A stretch of 34,274 bases of DNA, taken from the NCBI GenBank assembly GCA_021464525.1, contig JADRCO010000412.1, forward strand, positions 1-34,274, written 5' to 3'. A program made the position numbers and the translations under genes. The DNA comes from Rhizophagus sp. LPA8_4_AMF (Eukaryota; Glomeromycota; Glomeromycetes; Glomerales; Glomeraceae). Below, in pieces: positions 30,697-34,274 of this stretch (position 1 is its first letter; each line of letters opens with the position of its first letter). Under the pieces are notes generated by a model, which was not told the DNA's origin, searched no databases, and worked only from the letters and a program-made list of their open reading frames with translations.

Positions 30697-31228
30697 GTAT
30701 TCACCCATTTTACCAACATCTGTTTCACCGACATAAAAATTTACCAACTTCATTTTGCCTACTTGCCATTCACTGACATCACATTTTTCCGAAACCATTT
30801 TAACGAATCCCTATTTTGCTGACAAGCCATTTTACAGTATTAATAAGAAAACAAGAAATATTTTCAATAATATAAATTTTTTTTTGTTTCTAACTTCTAA
30901 TCGTTCAACTTGGAAAAAAAAATAGAGAGAAAAGATTACAATGGAATAATTACGTTGGTGCTATATAATCTTGCATTATATATTAATGCAGTTTGTTGAA
31001 CTCCTTTTACATTTCGGCACTTGAAATAACTTTAAATTAAGACGCAGCAAGGAGTGAGGCGCAACTAATAAATTTTCAGTGAAATGGAATTTTTACATGT
31101 CAGTAAAATGACATTTCGGTGAAATGGAGTAGGTAAATTTCATGCCGGTAAAATAGAAGTCAGCAAAATGGCGTTGGTTAATTTCGTGTTGGTGAAATGG
31201 CTGTCCCTGTAACCTTTAAAACGGTTAT
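30697..31228. mobile_element. Degenerate long inverted-repeat element
   Basis: The left half (about 30700-30840) is a run of short words of the type CATTTTACCAACA, TTTCACCGACAT and CATTTTGCTGAC. The right half (about 31078-31205) is the same kind of run in the opposite orientation (GTCAGTAAAATGACATT, TCGGTGAAATGG, GTCAGCAAAATGGCG). The 11-bp direct repeat ATTTAAAACAC flanks the region at 30686-30696 and 31229-31239 and may be a target duplication (Mutator-like size). The middle is AT-rich without a coding frame. It is most likely a MITE or foldback element with subterminal repeat arrays. Confidence 0.65.
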
Positions 31229-31379
31229 ATTTAAAACACTTTAAGTTCTTTAAACTTAAATACTTGTTTTTGGCGCAAATGTAATCACAATACTCTGTAA
31301 TATATGCTTTATAATATAAAAAAAGTTATTAATTTAATAAATATATTATTATTTGCCTTATACCATTCGCTTTTTCCAG

Positions 31380-31730
31380 TAATATCTGTTAACCTTTTTT
31401 CTATTTCTTCATTTTTATGTTGCTGATGTAATAATTGCTAAGGAATTATCTGTTGATTTTGTAAAATAGCAACCATAAATTTGCTGAATGATTTCCATTG
31501 ATGAAATTCAAGTTCTTCGCCTAATAAGAAATAGATTTATATTTATTTATTATAAAGAAAAAAAACCAATATTTAAATACCTTCTTTAATTTCAAGTTGT
31601 ATCGATGGTTTCATCATTATCATTGTTACTAAAATATCGATAAATCTTCATTACTATCTGAATCTTCTGTATTATTTAAAAATTCCATTTCATCTATAAG
31701 AATATTTTTAGTTTTTTTTTTGATAATTGA
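31380..31730 (-). pseudogene. Degenerate coding fragment, unknown family
   Basis: On the minus strand, segments with protein-like composition occur in changing frames: MEFLNNTEDSDSNEDLSIF then a stop; MKPSIQLEIKEG up to a GTATTT donor; a likely intron of about 60 nt; and EELEFHQWKSFSKFMVAILQ then a stop within the next frame. The family is not recognised. Stops within otherwise protein-like sequence suggest decay. Confidence 0.3.
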
Positions 31731-31820
31731 CAAATTTCGTTAAATCGCACTTCTTTTCTGTATTTATTAAATAAAATATTTCTTATTAGATATAATTATC
31801 ACTTATTTCAAATTAGTCTA

Positions 31821-31940
31821 ATGGTAGAAGCTTTGAGTGTAGTAAAGCTACTAATAGAAGAAGGATTATTCCACCCACAACATGATGGGCTAAATAACAG
31901 CTGGCCTATGGAACTTTCCAGAATTACGTGCACGAAATAG
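31821..31940 (+). other. Isolated 39-codon open frame, uncertain
   Basis: ATG at 31821 to TAG at 31938-31940: MVEALSVVKLLIEEGLFHPQ, then HDGLNNSWPMELSR. Local GC is higher than around it and the peptide looks protein-like, so this may be a fragment of a larger gene or element. No neighbouring exon could be connected and no family is recognised. Confidence 0.25.
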
Positions 31941-32238
31941 ATAAAATTCTACAGCGATTTCATGTTTAAAATATTCCTCGTTCACGTGATTTTTGATTTT
32001 CAACTGACGAAATTTTTAATGAATTCACACGACCATACCAACGAAGAACGAAATGAAGTATTAGTTTTGAACGTCTGTGTCTCTGTGTCTCAGAGTCTCA
32101 AAGCTACCGTTTGGAGAAAAATTTGTATTTTTTTATCGAAGCTGGTATAATGAGTAATATATTTTTGAGCAGATGAAGCCGTTCTTTCGACTAAATCAAG
32201 AATTAATAAACCAATTATACTGTACACTTTTTTAATAA

Positions 32239-32239
<1 letters not shown>

Positions 32240-32274
<35 letters not shown>
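32240..32274. repeat. Poly(A) tract, 35 nt
   Basis: An uninterrupted run of 35 A. It has no recognisable retroposed gene in front of it; the upstream 300 bp contain only short frames. The length may be affected by assembly. Confidence 0.9.
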
Positions 32275-32275
<1 letters not shown>

Positions 32276-32279
32276 AAAA

Positions 32280-34274
32280 ATTAAATTTTTCTTAGTAAAG
32301 AAGGATAAAATGATTTAAAATGATTTATCATTTTGAAGCTGAAGTTGCGAATTCACAATGAAATAAAAAAGTAGATTTCCCTGAATTTACAAGCCCAATA
32401 AAATCTTCGTTTAACATTATTACTAAAAACACTAGATAAATAATTTTTTTGGAAGAGAACGCAACGATAAGCCATCGAACAGCTGTAAAGGTTTCCTTGT
32501 TTTATATACTTATTTATTGACATTAATTTTTATTAAAAAAAATTCGTTATATTTAAAATATTTATACACCGGATAAATAAAAAGTTTCATATAAATATAT
32601 TTTTAAAATAATCATCAACTTCACGTGAAAAATTCAAAGTTCTAATAAATTTTCAATGTCTTTTTTACTCTTACTAAAAAGATCATTAGTTATTGTGTTA
32701 GGTCAGTTCTTTAACGCTTAAGCAATTATTTTATTATGTAAGCAGAAGGGTTATATTTTAGAAGGTAAACAAAAATAAACGATATAACGAAAAATATCCA
32801 ATCAGACGTTTAGTATAGCACTGTACGTCGGCATATACTTCCAACACGAATAAAGGATTTCACACAAATAAACTATACACTAAACAATAATGAGATAACC
32901 TTATTACTTTTAAAATAAAACTTTAAATTATTGTCTGTTATCTGAAAGAAACATTACTACAAAATTGACTCATATTTATAATAAAATATTACAGTAACCA
33001 ATATTAGCTATATTTAATAAATTTAACATATAAAACATATTCAATAAGTTTAACAAATTACATATATTTAATAATAAATTCTATATATTTAACGAATATA
33101 ATATATAAACATGTTTAACTTTCGTAACACCATTCAATCCCGGACCATCGATCAATTCCGGACCAGCACCTGATGATCACATGACAATTGATTTATATGA
33201 ACATTAGAAGCTGATTTATTCACGAGAGGTCAAGACCTTGATTAGTTACATACAAACCATAAAAAATCAAAATATGCTTTGGCTATAGCAGCAGATTTAC
33301 GTCCACAATTTTTCGAAGCGGGACGAAAGAAATGCTTAATCGAACCAGATGACAAACGATCTCTCTCTTAAAAATAACAATTTGATATATTTTTCTCGAA
33401 GTATTAAAATTTGAATTTCTTTTAATACACAAAAAACTTTTTGACAGCATTCATTTTATCTGTGAATATTAAAGGAAAAAATGTTTGCTTGAATGAGCGA
33501 AAGATCCGAAATGCCACATAATAATAACCCCTTTTGAAATTAATAGCACCTGTAATAAATCACAAAGTTCTTTAGAATCTGGAATTCGTCTATACAATCT
33601 TGAAATACGTTGTAATGAAATAGGTTTATTAATTATATCAACGATATTTGAAATATATTACTCACTTTAATGATATGTATCCATGTACGGCAGGTAAAAA
33701 TTATGAAACATAAGGCATACATTACCTCATAAGGAATAAATAAATACGTGTTTCACGAATACTTGAAATTCTTCATAAACTCATGAGGAAATTAAACGAA
33801 ATTCTGACATTCATAAGCAAGTTATATTTAAAAGATAATGCCTGTCATTGTTAGATCAAGGCGAAAATAAGGCTAGATAGGAGATGGAGATGAGGATATG
33901 ATATCATCGTTAACAAATGAGGTTGGTTCAGATAAAATACCCTCCATGCTTTTCATTGAATTGATATACAGTGCTGGCAATAAGTAATTGGAATTGCAAA
34001 AAATGCAATAAATAAGAAACCAATGATTAAAATTACTTCAGATTTTGTAGATTTGTTGCCAAATGGGTCACTATTATATTTATAAAGTATCAGCCTTTTA
34101 GCTTATTTCTTTGTCTCGCAATTGATTTTTTATTTCAAAAAAAATTTTGTAAAATATTTAACCTATAAAAAATCTGAAAATTCTGATACAGCATTCAAAT
34201 TACATTTTATTAAAAGGTCAAATGATTATAAATTAAAGTTTACATCATGCTAATTTTATTAAAAAAAATTTGAC
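32280..34274. other. Intergenic, no gene supported
   Basis: About 2 kb of AT-rich sequence. One minus-strand snippet near 33580-33650 reads PISLQRISRLYRRIPDSKEL, which is protein-like but too short to assign. No RNA gene or repeat structure could be supported. Confidence 0.45.

Noticed and set aside
31810-31890. Possible tRNA gene (TAGTCTAATGGTAGAAGC resembles a D-arm)
   Set aside because: No matching T-arm or acceptor stem can be formed within tRNA length.

Overview
The window looks like nuclear DNA of an arbuscular mycorrhizal fungus close to Rhizophagus irregularis (Glomeromycotina). This is inferred from very AT-rich sequence, short GTAAGT...TAG introns, F-box/LRR and protein-kinase genes of the kind hugely expanded in that genus, kinase decay products, and several short non-autonomous DNA transposons. 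No database search was possible. All exon maps below were built by hand from splice signals, reading-frame continuity and recognisable protein motifs.

Left part (1-6 kb): a hAT-type MITE, an intact intronless F-box gene (minus), and a kinase pseudogene (minus). Centre (7.7-14.4 kb): a second kinase gene on the minus strand with an extraordinary structure. Between a 124-nt first exon (ATG at 14434) and the exon carrying the glycine loop (9029-8819) lie about 5.3 kb made of 46 intron-like units separated by 45 microexons. Forty-four of these are exactly 3 nt and one is 1 nt. In the frame set by the downstream kinase domain the spliced product is open from the ATG to the kinase stop (1440 nt, 479 aa). 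The other two registers of the microexon string hit stops, and skipping the whole array gives a premature stop. Two MITEs sit inside two of the introns; removing them restores normal intron lengths. This is the most unusual object in the window.

Right part: a remnant of a kinase and of a possible HMG-box-like gene (14.9-15.9 kb); a seven-exon coiled-coil gene with an in-frame 42-bp minisatellite (17.4-19.8 kb, minus); and, head-to-head with it, a 16-exon zuotin/DNAJC2-type ribosome-associated J-protein with two SANT domains (20.1-23.8 kb, plus). Next is a head-to-head pair of mitoribosomal protein genes, uS7m (minus) and mL58/MRP-L20 (plus). Then comes a nine-exon trimethyllysine dioxygenase (minus), the first enzyme of carnitine biosynthesis. 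The block 19.3-28.1 kb is therefore ordinary housekeeping sequence with clean splice sites. Three of its products serve ribosomes or translation and one serves mitochondrial fatty-acid import.

From 28.1 kb to the end the sequence is accessory and decayed: an F-box fragment, a degenerate duplicated module on the minus strand, a frameshifted ML-domain gene, a large degenerate inverted-repeat element, homopolymer tracts, and about 2 kb in which no gene could be seen.
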